64,000 bases of DNA from Stenogyne calaminthoides (GCA_037126765.1 JBBCBC010000001.1:30674804-30738803); one strand, 5' to 3'; shown: positions 20,656 through 32,757, counted from the stretch's first letter. The notes: a model not told the origin generated them from the sequence alone. A program made the numbers and translations.

Positions 20656-22075
20656 TCTATTTTTCAGGTGAAGTAAAAGGGCACTGAGCTGAATGAAGAC
20701 AACACAGCCCTGATGAGTGGAAATGAATTGGCTCCTGCTGCATGGTATCTGGACAGTGGATGTTCAAGACATATGACAGGATATAAACAATTACTCACTG
20801 ACTATGTTGAGCAAAAAGGCCCTCAGATTACTTATGGAGATAACTCCAAAGGACAAACTGAAGGATATGAAACTCTTGAAGTTGATTTTGTTCATATCCA
20901 TGGTGTTTCATATGTATCTGGTTTAAAGCATAATTTGCTTTCTATCAGTCAATTATGTGACAAAGGATTCAGTGTTGAGTTCTCAAAGAACTTATGTTAT
21001 GTGAAAGACAATACTTCACAACAAATATTACTGACTGGTACTAGAAAAGGAAATGTGTATCTTGCTGATTGGAGGCTAACTCCTAAAGATACATGTTTGG
21101 TTGCAAAAAGTTATACTGATACCAGTTGGTTGTGTCACAAAAGACTGAATCACTTAAACTTTAAAACCCTGAACAAACTTGCAAGACTAGCTCTTGTGAG
21201 AGGGTTACCCAATGAAGTGTTCAGTAATGATCATATATGTGATGCTTGTCAAAAAGGAAAACAAATCAGAGCATCATTCAAAAGCAAAGTAGAAATGTCT
21301 ACTGACATAATTCTACAACGGTTACATATGGATCTCTTTGGTCCAGTAACACCTATGAGCACTAATGGCAGGAAATATACACTTGTGGTAGTTGATGACT
21401 ACTCTAGATACACATGGGTCATATTCTTACTCAGTAAGAAAGAAACTCAGACAAAACTGCCAGAATTACTGAAAAGACTCAGTACTGAAAAGAACCTGAG
21501 TGTGGTCAAAATCAGATCAGATAAAGGCACTGAATTTATCAACCATATTATATTTGATTATTGTGCAGCAAATGGAATAACTCATGAAACATCAGCTGCA
21601 AGGACTCCACAACAAAATGGTGTTGCTGAAAGAAGAAATAAGACTCTGAAAGAAGCTGCAAGAACAGTGATTGCTGAAGCTGGTATTCCTAGGAGGTTTT
21701 GGGCTGAAGCTATCAACACTGCATGCTACTCTCAGAACAGATCCATGCTAACAAAGAATTAAGGAAAAACACCCTATGAGTTGTGGAATGAAAGGAAACC
21801 TCTTGTTTCTTTCTTTCGTATGTTTGGTTGCAAGTGTTTCATACACAATTATGGTAAAGATCAGTTGAAAACTTTTGATGGCAAAGCTGATAAAGGGATA
21901 TTCTTAGGATATTCTAAAGTCAGTAAAGTCTTTAGAGTTTACAACTGTAGGACTCTTACTGTGGAAGAAACACCTCATGTTATTTTTGATGAATCTACTT
22001 GTGTTTAGAAGAAATAGGAACATGACTCAAGAGATCTAACCAAGAGAATCACCAGACTTAGCCTGAAAAAAAAGA
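20656..22075 (+). pseudogene. E2 protease and integrase
   Basis: The frame is shared with the second half of gag. Aspartic protease motif WYLDSGCSRHMTG near 20740. Pre-integrase HLNFKTLNKLARL near 21150 is followed by the HHCC-type finger (HICDACQKGKQ). The integrase core has DLFGPV, DDYSRYTWV, RSDKGTEF and NGVAERRNKTLKEAAR, so the D, D and E catalytic residues are present. Stops: TAA at 21760, TAG at 22006 and TAG at 22015. The protein ends at the large deletion and no reverse transcriptase follows. Confidence 0.85.
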
Positions 22076-22104
22076 ACAAAACATCCTATGAGCCTGATTG
22101 AGAT

Positions 22105-22410
22105 GATGCTTTTATTGCCTACATACTGAAGAACTTCACTGTTGAATGCCATAAGTGGTTTAATGTATTTGATACATTAGATTATCAGTTGAAGGCCCCA
22201 GGACAGATGAAGTACCCTCCACCCAAGTTCAGAAATGGGATGATCAACTATGATTTCATCCATGCAGACTTTGTAGATCAAGCCAACTATCTGGAGCTGA
22301 CAGGAAATGATGCAAAGACCATTCAGAAGAGGGAAGAGCTGAAGAAGAGATACTATGGAATGTTCAATCTCGACCCACCAGCTGATGAGATTGAATTTGA
22401 GGAAGAATAA
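22105..22410 (+). pseudogene. E2 aORF C-terminal remnant
   Basis: Encodes KKRYYGMFNLDPPADE near the end, matching KKRYFGMFNLEVPTDE at the end of the E6 aORF (about 62470-62520). Only about 100 codons remain. The normal-looking stop at 22408-22410 is followed by aatgaaaactc near 22481, a 3'-end-like signal as in the other elements. Confidence 0.75.
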
Positions 22411-22667
22411 TGATGTTTTTTATTTTTTGATATTCAGTAGAGTAGGATCAACCTTGTATCCTGTACTTAACTTTTCTGATAAATGAAAACTCTACTGATG
22501 GTTTTTGTTCTGAAAAGATAATATCTCATTATCTTACTAATTTATGATTGATGGTTGTTTTTTAAATCTTTATCTGTTATAGGAATTGAAACCTGAATAG
22601 ATGATAGGTATATTATGTTCGCATATCTGTAACAAGATGGTTTTGGCATCATCAAAAAGGGAAAAAT

Positions 22668-24457
22668 TGTTGGGAGATGAATTTAATAAAGATTTTGATT
22701 AGATCCCAAAACCCCTAAGTATGACATGTATCAGGACATCTTGATAGAATAGGATCAGGATCAGGTTTCAATAGAATTTAGGACTCAGGATTATCTGCAC
22801 CATGTATAGTCAGCAGATATAGATCAGAGAATTTTTTTAATGTACTGAAGACTCTGAAGACTCAGAAGAATCCTGAAGACTCAGAAAACTCTGAAGACTC
22901 AGAAGAATCCTGAAGACTTAGAAGAATCCTGAAGATCGAAGAATCCTGAAGACCGAAGATCCTGAAGACTGTTTGTGTACTGAACAAAAAGGACCCTAAA
23001 CCACTATCTTAATGGAATAGTGTTATGTTCATTCCTAGTACAAACAAATAGAATGTTAGACATTTGTGGACATTAAGGAACATATCAGATCAGAAAGAGA
23101 GCAGTTTTGTTTGTCTCTGCTCAAAAGAAGACTTCGACCAATGAGGAGGCAACAACAAAGTACTTTACTGACACTGAAAGCGACATATCACTGAAGAAGT
23201 GTCAGGTCTGATATCTTCCGGTTCACAGAAATTGGCGATTGGCTACATGGCTGCATATTTCCTAAAACATGCAAGGGTGTGTTCAAACCGCAAAATAGTC
23301 GTTCATCAATAACCAGAAGAGGAAACTCTTGATGCTATCTCTTCCAACGGATAGTTTTTTTCAAAGAGTGACCTTTGAAGAAGTTGCCTATAAATACCAG
23401 TGATCTTCACCATTGAAAGGTTACGGGAAATCAAAGCAACTCCAGAGCTCATTCGTATTTTTGCAAATTGAGGCACTCGAAAAACCTAAGATTTCCCAAG
23501 TGTTTAACATTGAAGAGAGCTCATTAAACTAAGCCTAGATTTGATAAGCATATCCAAAGCTTAGTAGAGATATCCTAGCCTTTGCGTTTGTACTTATTGT
23601 CAAAGGATATCTCACCCTAGTTGGAAACCAACCCAACCCAAACCTTTTTAAAGGTAGTTTGAGTGTGTATTTGATTGTTGGTAAGAAAGAGTTGTAAAAA
23701 GTGAGTAAGTTGAAGTGAGTTCAACCAGAAAGCTCTAGAGGAGAAGTTAGTAAGCTACTTGTGGTAGTCTGAAAACTTGTGTGTGTTGAGTTAGTAAGCT
23801 GCAAGTGAGTCAGCCAGAAAACTCAAGGTAGAAAAGTAGCTGCTGTGTTCAGCCTGAAAGCTTTAGGTGATAGTGTGTTAAGGAATTTCTCTAAAGATCA
23901 GAGATAGTGGATTTAGGAGCTTGAGTCTCTGAACCACTATAAGTTGCTATGTTGTTTGCTTTCTGTTTTGCATTCTATCTGTTGCATATTTTCACTGAAA
24001 GCATATTTTACTGATATTTAGTTGGAAACAATACACTGAACTTGCATCAAACTTGATCACGGCCTTAACCACTGTTTTACTAAGGAAGAGATTTTCAACA
24101 AGATAAAACGAGTATAAACAAACTTAGGGCCAACACTTTCCGCACTCTTGATTAGCTAGAACAGATAGTTACCAAACTGAATCAACTTTACTGAGTATTC
24201 AGTAAGATAATTATCTGATCCAAGCTTCTCAAGATCTCTGATAAAACTCAGGATCAGTTGGGCTAATCTGAAGCTTCTGAAAGCTGCTCAGGATCACTGT
24301 CTCAGTAGACTTTGACTCAGGGCGATTTGTGTTTCTCAGGGCAAAATTCTCAGGACATCCTGACCCTTCTGATCTCAGTTAAGGAAAAGTTTTAAAACAC
24401 TGAACACGTGTATTCCCCCCCATACACCTGTAAGACTCGTTTGCACCAGGACCAACA
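22668..24457 (+). repeat. E2 3' LTR
   Basis: A 1790-bp LTR starting TGTTGGGAGATGAATTTAA after a polypurine tract (aaaaagggaaaaa) and ending CACCAGGACCAACA. TATAAATA at 23389-23396. Near 22855-22975 is a tandem run of gaagactcagaagaatcct-type words, close to a simple repeat. The bases after it are TATTA; the left duplicate cannot be checked because the 5' LTR is truncated. Confidence 0.88.
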
Positions 24458-25882
24458 TATTACATGTTACACCACAAGATTGCTTCATTATCAAGCAAGA
24501 AGGTATAACTAGAATATGACTTACTTGCATCCAAATTATAATTCCAGACAGCGTCTGTATATTCTATATGTTTAGATTATCTCCTTGAGATAATAATCTG
24601 CAGTACCTTTCAGATATCTAAAAAATCTCACACACTATTTATTTTAGTGTCTTTTCGGATTAACTGATATCTGTTAACCAAACCAATAACTTATCAAATG
24701 TCTAGATGTGCGCACAACTTAGCATACATTAGACACCCAATTGAATTTGCTTATGGTACATTTGACATTTTATCTTTCAGTCTTTTGATTGTCATCATAG
24801 TTCAGTGACTCGTCTCTTTACAACATGCTTCATTTGAATCGTTTTAGAAGTTTCTATAAGTAAGTCTTTTAGGAGTATCCAAGTAACTTCATTGAACGAT
24901 CTTTATGAAGTTTTCACCAAAAGATTCTCATTGTTGTCTTTTCAGCTAACAGTGTATCAGCATATGATCATAGATTTACAAAACTATCTTTGGACATTTA
25001 AACATAAAACCACAGAGGTCTTTGTCTGACAAATTTAATATGAGACAATCACAGAATGAAGTCTCAAGTACCACTGTCTTGAGGATTTGTTTAAATTTGT
25101 AAATCGACTTCTTCAATTTACAAACATTATCCTCTTGTAATTGAATTTTCCATTGAGAAAAACAATAATGTCCATTTTCAATGTAATTCTAAATCTATAC
25201 TTGATGCTATAGCAAAAAAGTGAACGAGTCAAGGTAAATCTCACAACACATGAAGAAAGTTTAAATACCCCTTCCTGGATATAATCTTTCTCTACTAAGT
25301 GAACATTTTTAAGATGTGTCCCAATAAAGAATCTACAAGTTACAAAAACCTGATTTGACCTTATTGACTTTATGTTATCTTTCATTGCTTTGTTTCGTTA
25401 ATCTCTTGCATAACGAGATAGAACCTCTCAATCATCTGTAGGTTATTCCTCATTCACTAAAGACTAATCTAATTTCTGAAAATATAAAGAAGGTGTTCCC
25501 TCAATATCATGATGTATCTCAGATACATATTTCCTAGAGTATTTTTCAAGATTTAAACTTTGTGATATAAGTAATTACTCTCATCAAGATCCATCTATTC
25601 TTAATGGGTAATTTTTTTATCAAATATCACAACATTAAGAAAATCACTCCCACTTGGATCTGATAGAGAGTGATTATTTCAATCTTAAAAAAAAAAAGTA
25701 TTTCGAATACCTCCCCTACCAGGAAAACTCTTTCAGAAATATTGACATGATTTTATCTCATGTCATACTCTAAACTCTTTGATCTCCGATCAATTTGTAT
25801 CCCTTGGATTTAACATAGTATCTTAGAAGATACATTTCTAAACCCTTTAGGCTCAACTTTTCACATTGACTCGTATAATCAT
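24458..25882 (-). pseudogene. Old copia reverse transcriptase relic
   Basis: Degraded minus-strand copia pol. At 25385-25113 a frame still holds VRFTLTR, LKMDIIVFLNGKF and related residues that align with the copia block around QMDVKTAFLNGEL. Further on, near 24780-24620, residues resembling LVNRYQ and a CTRPDI-like block match the end of the reverse transcriptase. Many stops and indels. It continues on the far side of N2 at 30713, so N2 inserted into it. It differs in sequence from E1-E6. Confidence 0.65.
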
Positions 25883-27171
25883 TGTTGGGAAATGAATTTA
25901 ATAAAAAGGATTTTGATTAGATCCCAAAACCCCTGAGTATGACATGTTCAGGATAATCTTGATAGATGAGTCGATTCAGTTTTAGAGTGTTCAGGATATT
26001 ATCTGCACCATGTATAGTCGGCAGATATAGAAACGAAGAGTTACAAGACTTCGATAAGAAATCGAGATCTCAAGACTTCGATGGGATATCGAGAACTCAA
26101 GGCTCAGAGAACTCAAGCCTCGAGAGAACACGAAGACTCGAAAACTCAAGACTCGAGAGAACTCAAGACTCAGAGAATCAAGACTCGAGAGAACTCAAGA
26201 CTCGTGAGAAATATCAAGGCACACAAGAATTACTAAAGACTCAATAATGTCTTCAATGCTCAAGATATCCCGAATGTTCCGAGACACCAAGTCGAGGAAT
26301 ATAGCCGTTGGAATCCAAATGTGGACCAACGAGAGGAAGACAACCAAACTGAAAAAGTTGCGAGAACTTATGAAGAATAGTATGGATTTGAATGTGATTC
26401 TCCAAACGGTAACATTCAAATCCACACTATAAATACAAGTTCTTCCTTCATTATCAAGTTGGTGGAGTGTGGAAGTGCGAAGAAGATAGCAACGATGCTA
26501 CAGAGCCAAAGAGAGTTAAGCATTCCCACCCTAGAACACAAGTCTGTAGATATACAAATATATTCAAGAATGTTCTAGAACCCAACCTAAGCAACCCACG
26601 ATGTATCATAAGCAGAGAGATTTTCCCAACCTTAAAGATTGAGGTTAAACCTTTGTAAGGAAAATCTCACCATAGTTGGAGACAACACCAAAAAACCAAA
26701 CCCAAAGGTGAAGTGAGGTAGTTGTTAGCAAACCCGAGTGAGGGTGATAAGTCCCGAAGGAGTGTGAACTCGTTAAACATCTAAGAGTTTGAGTTAGTAA
26801 ACTACATAGGTAGTCAGAAAGCTCAGGGTCGGGTTGAGTAAGTAAACTACGTGGAGCGGTCGAAAAACTTCGGGGGCGAAGTTGAGTAAGTAAACTACGA
26901 GGTAGTCGAAGCTCGAGAAGTTGATAAGGAATTTCCTAGAGGGAGAGTGGATGTAGGACCGGGTTGTCCGAACCACTATATATTCTTTGTGTTGTTTCTG
27001 CTTTATGTTTATACTTGTCATATGCATCTAGTTATAAGCAAAACACAACACATGAGTTCCAAAGTTTAAAAATTGGAAACACTCTGCCCTCACCCCTGTT
27101 TTATATGCACCGAAGTCAAACGTTTTGCTTCCAAGACGCCGAGAAAATAGGTTTTCCCACCGGGACCAACA
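25883..27171 (+). repeat. N2 5' LTR
   Basis: A 1289-bp LTR from TGTTGGGAAATGAATTTAA to CCACCGGGACCAACA. TATAAATA at 26428-26435. The segment 26030-26230 is a run of caagactcgagagaact words, the counterpart of the N1 LTR low-complexity run. Confidence 0.88.
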
Positions 27172-27173
27172 AG

Positions 27174-27186
27174 TGGTATCAGAGCA
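27174..27186 (+). promoter_or_regulatory. N2 primer binding site
   Basis: TGGTATCAGAGCA two bases after the LTR end, complementary to initiator tRNA-Met. The head-to-head second and third copies lie near 27255-27285, as in N1. Confidence 0.88.
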
Positions 27187-27636
27187 GGTGCTCAAAAGAT
27201 TACTTCTTCAATGTAATCGCCTGAGCAGATCTATTTTTAAAAACCTGTCTCTGATCTGATACCAACAATTGGTATCAGAGCAAACAAAAAGTTTTACACA
27301 ACAATGGAATAATAGAACTTTTCATTGATAAAGACCCGAAGGTCAGGTTACATTACAAGTTACAAATGCAAGAGAACCTGGAGGTCAATACATAACTCTA
27401 AACCCTAAACCCTCAAGCCATAACCCTAAACCTTCATCCAAACCCAAACCCGATCTACAGGGTGGTGATTAAGAGGAGGAGTGAGAGAGATTTTACGATC
27501 TCATGCTCTCATTTTCCCCCACTTAACAGGGTGAGGGAGGCTTGAAAGGTAATCCTATGCCATGGTGATGGACTCTCCAATGGAGTGAGAGCGGCCTTGA
27601 TAGGATTTTTTTTAAGCCGAGAGCCCTAAGAAAGAG

Positions 27637-27996
27637 TCAAAAGCTCTCCAACATTAAATGGTGAGTTTGATATAGGAAGATCACCCGTTGTCCCGATCAA
27701 GTTCGCATATCAAACTCACGTTCATTTTCGATCGAAGTCCTGCTAATCTTTGTTACGTCATCCGAGAAAACACACAAAAATTGCATACGATTAGGAGAAG
27801 TGTCTTCTCCGATTCATACAACAGATCCGCCACCCCGATGGTAGAAAGCTTAGCAACGATTGTATGAGAAATCTTTGATGATGACGAACCGCAAAAAGGG
27901 ACACACAGGGTTGATTTGAGAAGATGAAATCATGGAAAAGGGGGTAAAGATGTTTGCCGGAAGTCTCACCGGAAACAAGGGTTCACCAGGATACAT
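27637..27996 (-). pseudogene. N2 copy of the antisense ORF, frameshifted
   Basis: Reverse complement of the N1 ORF at 13857-14216. The ATG (27996-27994), the TATA box about 60 bp upstream and the promoter region are kept. Length differences, for example near 27880 where a stretch is two bases shorter, close the frame. Several differences are the CAG/CTG-to-CG type, so some may be sequencing errors rather than mutations. N2 therefore does not settle whether the ORF is under selection. Confidence 0.5.
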
Positions 27997-29413
27997 GATT
28001 CTACAAAGAAGATAAGTATGGTGAATGAGTTATGTTGTGTAAAATATTGGTCCAATTTATAGAGGCCAAGCAAGGGTGCAGATGCAAATTTGAGTTCTCA
28101 AAGCCTATTTAGAAAAATTTGCATCACAAGGACAGCGTGTAGAAATCACGCGACCGATAATTGGAAAAAGTTACGGCGGATTGACATATCGAGAGTGTCA
28201 GACGATATCTACGCATGTCAAATCGCACCAACTTAGGGAATAGAGGCTACTATTCTAGACTAAGTTTTGGCAGTAACACTTTCCAAGAATCGACTTAATC
28301 TGAGGAGAATCAGATTAAGTCAACAAAAATCTGATTACATACAAAGCTGATCAAATGAAGAAAATCAGCTGAGCTTGAAAACTTCACCAAATCAGATATA
28401 TCGGTCTATATCAGTTGAAAGGGGGACTTCAACTTGAGGGAACCTCACAGAATCAAAAGTAGATGATCAAGATCAAGACATGGGTTGAGACAAGACCGAT
28501 CAAGATCAAATGAGTTAGTTGAGTTCAACCGATGAAATTGCCGGGCAAATCGGCGAAGAAAAGCTAAAGCCAAAGAATCGAAGAGAAGATTGCAAATCGA
28601 AGATGAAGCAAAAGAGATCGATCAAGATCGGGCGTGATCGAGATCGAGATATGATAATGAGCGGATGAAGATCGACGAGATCGACGTGATCAAGATCGAG
28701 ATATGATAAACCCGATATGCTAACCTCGATATAATGACCGATGCTATGTTGATCTAAAGATGTGTTGATCGATTAGTCGAGCTAATCGGATCGAAAAAGA
28801 AGAAATCGATAAGCTTGGGTAAAGTGATCTCGAGACTCAAGAAGTAAAGTAAATCGAGACTCAAGATAGGTCAAGACCACGAGGGTCAAGATGTCTCGAA
28901 GTCGGAAGAAATCGAACTCAACAAGATGAGTGTCGATTATACCGATCGATAAGGTCCATTGAAGAAGAATGAGGAGCCGAAATAAGATGTAAGATCAAGA
29001 CGCAAAACCAAGACTTGTAACTCTTTATGTTTTTTTTTTTTTTTTTTATTTCTTTGATAAGTTCATTGTAATCTGTAACTGATAACATACAATCAATGAA
29101 ACTTTTATCTTTATGCTCAAAGATAATACCTCATTATCTTTTTTTTACATGTCGTTTATATTGATATGCCTGATTGAATGTCTCTGATCTAATTGTATGC
29201 TCATATAAAGAGGAAACTATATGATGCTATGGGAGAAATTGCTTAAGTATTTAGTAATGATCTATTTAGGAAAGATTCATTACTGAAGAAATCTGTTGAA
29301 TGATTTAAACTGATTAGAGATTTACCATTCTTGTAATAAAAAAAATTGAAACCTGAGTATAGGTTATATGTTTGTAACAAGATAGGTTTTGGCATCATCA
29401 AAAAGGGGGAAAT

Positions 29414-30707
29414 TGTTGGGAAATGAATTTAATAAAAAGGATTTTGATTAGATCCCAAAACCCCTGAGCATGACATGTTCAGGATAATCTTGATAGATGA
29501 GTCATGATTCAGTTTTAGAGTGTTCAGGATATTATCTGCACCATGTATAGTCGGCAGATATAGAACAGGTTAGTTTAAGACTCAAGAAGAAATCGAGATC
29601 TCAAGACTCGATGAGGATATCGAGAACTGAAGGCTCGAAGAACTCAAGCCTCAGAGAACTCAAGACTCGAAAACTCAAGACTCAGAGAACTCAAGACTCG
29701 AGAGAATCAAGACTCAGAGAACTCAAGATTCGAGAAATATCAAGGCACAAGAATTACTAAAGACTCAAAGAATGTATTGAATGCTCGAAGATATCCCGAA
29801 TGTTCCGAGGCAATCAAGCCGAGGAATATAGCCGCTGAATCCAAATGACGTGGACCAACGAGAGGAAGACAACCAAATGAAAAAGCTACGGAATCTTACG
29901 AAGAATAGTATGGATTTGAATGTGATTCTCAATCCAACGGTAACATTCAAATCCACACTATAAATACAAGTTCTTCCTTCATTATCAAGTTGGTGGAGTG
30001 TGGAAGTCGAAGAAGATAAAGAACGATACTACAGAGCCAAAGAGAGTTAAGCATTCCCACCCTAGAACACAAGTCCGTAGATATACAAATATATTCAAAG
30101 AGTGTTCTAGAACCCAACCTAAGCAACCCCACGATGTATCATAAAGCTTAGAGATTTTCCCCAACCTTAAGATTGAGGCTAAACCTTTGTAAGGGAAAAT
30201 CTCACCATAGTTGGAGACAACACCAAAACCAAACCCAAAGGTGAAGTGAGGTAGTTGTTAGCAAACTTCAGTGAGGGTGATAAGTCCCGAAGGAGTGTGA
30301 ACTCGTTAAACATCTAAGAGTTTGAGTTAGTAAACTACGAGAGGTAGTCGAAAGCCTCGTGGCCGGGTTGAGTAAGTAAACTACGTGGAGTAGTCGAAAA
30401 AAACTCGGTACGAAGTTGAGTAAGTAAACTACGAGGTAGTCGAAAGCTCGAAGTTGATAAGGATAAGGAATTTCCTAGAGAGGAGAGTGGATGTAGGACT
30501 GGTTGTCCGAACCACTATATATTGCTGTGTTGTTTACTGCTTTATGTTTATACTTGTCATATGCATCTAGTTATAAGCAAAACACAACACATGAGTTCCA
30601 AAGTTCAAAAATTGGAAACACTCTGCCCTCACCCCTATTTTATATGCACCGAAGTCAAACGTTTTGCTTCCGCACGCGCAAAATAGGTTTTCCCACCGGG
30701 ACCAACA
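29414..30707 (+). repeat. N2 3' LTR
   Basis: A 1294-bp LTR preceded by the polypurine tract at 29399-29413 and ending CCGGGACCAACA. It matches the 5' LTR apart from scattered short indels. Confidence 0.88.
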
Positions 30708-30712
30708 ATCAT

Positions 30713-30960
30713 GTATGTGAGTTGTTGGTCTACGGATACCAAGATTAACTAAGGACTGGATCTTCAACTGTTTAGAGTTCAGATGGAGTTGACTTAATCA
30801 ACTATGAATAATTTTATTCAATATGCAGACAACTATAAATAACTCATCTTTTCAAAAAATATAGTAAAAAATAGTTGCGCCATCATGGATCGTACCATAT
30901 CCAACAATGTTCATTCCTTCTTTGGTCACACCATTGAGCAATGGTATATAATGTTTTGAT
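30713..30960 (-). pseudogene. Old copia integrase relic, continuation beyond N2
   Basis: Minus-strand residues LLNGVTKEGMNIVGYGTIHD (about 30945-30870) align with the copia integrase block PQQNGVAERRNRTLLDMVRS that surrounds the catalytic Glu. Direction and decay agree with the reverse transcriptase relic at 24458-25882, so together they are one old element split by N2. Confidence 0.5.
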
Positions 30961-31059
30961 AAGGGACAATTACTATTATGTGTCATTTATAAAGCACATT
31001 TACTTTAAAGTCCATTACTTTTTAGTCATTACTCTAAGGTGCTAAAATTGTACCAAAAT

Positions 31060-31647
31060 ATCTAAATTGCCCTTATGTATAGAATAATATGTAGATTTTG
31101 GATTTTAAATTTTACGAATTTTTTTTATTTATCTGTCCTTTTATTTAACTTTTTTTTTCAAAAATAAAATTAGCCAAAAAAAATATGCATATTTCAGATT
31201 TTACTAATTTTTTTAATTAACTATAATTTTTTAATTGATTTTTTTAATATTAGTCAAAAAATTCTGCGCACCCCAATTTTTTTTTAATCATCTGTCCATC
31301 TATTTAAAAATTTTGCACACCCGTAAAAAAAAAATTATGCACACCAATAAAAAAATTCTGCACATCCATTTTTTTAATCATCTATCATTTTATTTAAAAT
31401 TTTGCACACCCCACAATTCTGCACACCTGTAAAAAAAATCTACACACCCATAAAAAATTCTGCAACCCATAAAAAATTTTGCACACCCAATTTTTTTTAA
31501 TCATCTGTCCTTTTATTTAAAATTCTGCACACCCCACAATTTTGCACACCCGTTAAAAAAATTCTGCACACCCATAACAAATTCTGCATAACCGTAAAAA
31601 GAAATCTACACACGCGTAAAAAGATTTGAGTAACACTCATGTGAACC
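31060..31647. repeat. AT-rich degenerate repeat with cacaccc words
   Basis: Very AT-rich. From about 31260 to 31620, words such as attctgcacacccgtaaaaa recur every 20-45 bases, with runs of A or T between them. No coding potential is seen. Confidence 0.55.
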
Positions 31648-31846
31648 AGGTTCACACATGAACTCTATCACTGTTATGTGTAAAAACTATCACTGTTATG
31701 CACAAAAACTTTCACTGTTTAAAAATATAAAATATTTTCTAAACAGTGATTGTTTTTGTTCATAACAGTGATAGTTTTTATACATAACAGTGAGAGTTTT
31801 TGTATGTAACAGTGATACTTATATAACCGAGTTCATAACATGAACC
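31648..31846. repeat. Fold-back inverted repeat
   Basis: Two arms of roughly 75-100 bases face each other around 31725. The left arm begins aggttcacacatgaact, the right arm ends gttcataacatgaacc. Each arm contains two or three copies of a 25-base unit built on tatcactgttatg plus caaaaac. This fits a small fold-back (MITE-like) element. I did not find a convincing target duplication. Confidence 0.55.
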
Positions 31847-32757
31847 AAATCTATACAAGTTTTTGTCAAAAGATTTTGGATCCATCAAATATTTTGGATC
31901 CAAAATAAACATTAAAATTTCCAAACTAACAACATTCTGGATCAAAAAATTTCAAATATTCTGGATAAAAATATTTCAAATAAACATTAAAAATTTAGCA
32001 ACAACATTCAAACGTAAAAAAAAATTATAACAAACAGTAACTCCACAATTATCTAATAACTGCCCAGATCTTGAGACTCAAACTAACAGCATTCTTCAAA
32101 AATATGGTATTAAAACAGCTCCGTCGCACCCCCACCATCGCCTCCCTTCTTCCAGATTCAACGACGGCTCAATTTTGTATACAATCTGAAATTAAACAAT
32201 ATAGTATTAATCTGAAATAAAGAGCCCACCAGCCCATCATGTGTACGAGAATTTCCCCTAATTGATTCAACACTTCAAAAATTTACCTATTACAGACATT
32301 TTAGGGCCACCACCAATATCCCAATCAACTAATGCTTTATGATATTTAATTTAAATACTCCATCCATTATTATTGTAATTTGTTTAGATGCTAGATTGAA
32401 TAAACATTTCTATTATACAGAGATTTTGTGTTGCCCCTGATTATTCAAGCCTAAACAAGGATATTACATTCCTATCATCATTGCTAGGTTTAGAACCACA
32501 ATCATAATAACAAACAGAACACACAATTCGATTCCACAAAATACAGAAAGATGCTAACTACAGGAATTTGATCCAAAACATTATAACTCAAATTTCACCG
32601 CCTAGACTGAATAATCAAAATTGGGGGAGACAAAAGTAACAACCCGATAAACACAACAAACAGAGAACGTTATGATAAAACCACAACAATCATCACGAAG
32701 AAGAATTACAAAACAAAAAAGAAAAAATCCAAAGCGAATTCAATTTAAAAAGCTTAC
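31847..32757. other. Unassigned AT-rich stretch before the HSP70 exon
   Basis: Contains ttggatcc/ttctggat words near 31880-31970 and otherwise no recognised feature. The last part (about 32660-32757) is the start of the HSP70 first intron read on the minus strand. I found no second HSP70 exon. Confidence 0.4.

Larger units (their letters stand above)
18046..24457 (+). mobile_element. E2: internally deleted SIRE-like copia element
   Basis: In order: the last 260 bp of a 5' LTR, primer site, gag, protease and integrase, then an abrupt jump to the last 300 bp of the aORF, then a polypurine tract and a full 3' LTR. Reverse transcriptase, RNase H, the aORF promoter and most of the aORF are missing (junction near 22060-22100). 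The 5' LTR is cut at about 18046. It cannot transpose alone. LTR ends and gag match E6, the autonomous relative. Most breaks in its reading frames are C-to-T nonsense changes (see findings). Confidence 0.88.
25883..30707 (+). mobile_element. N2: non-autonomous LTR retrotransposon, sister of N1
   Basis: A complete 4825-bp element with a perfect target duplication ATCAT (25878-25882 and 30708-30712). 5' LTR 25883-27171, primer site 27174-27186, interior 27172-29413, polypurine tract AAAAAGGGGGAAA, 3' LTR 29414-30707. The interior is the reverse complement of N1's throughout, and no gag-pol is present. Many CAG/CTG words of N1 read CG, CGG or CCG here, especially 28440-28990. Two complete copies with separate target sites show that the family transposed as a unit. 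Confidence 0.9.

Noticed and set aside
31235..31432. A coding ORF in the AT-rich repeat
   Set aside because: It is low-complexity sequence made of repeated cacaccc words and A/T runs.
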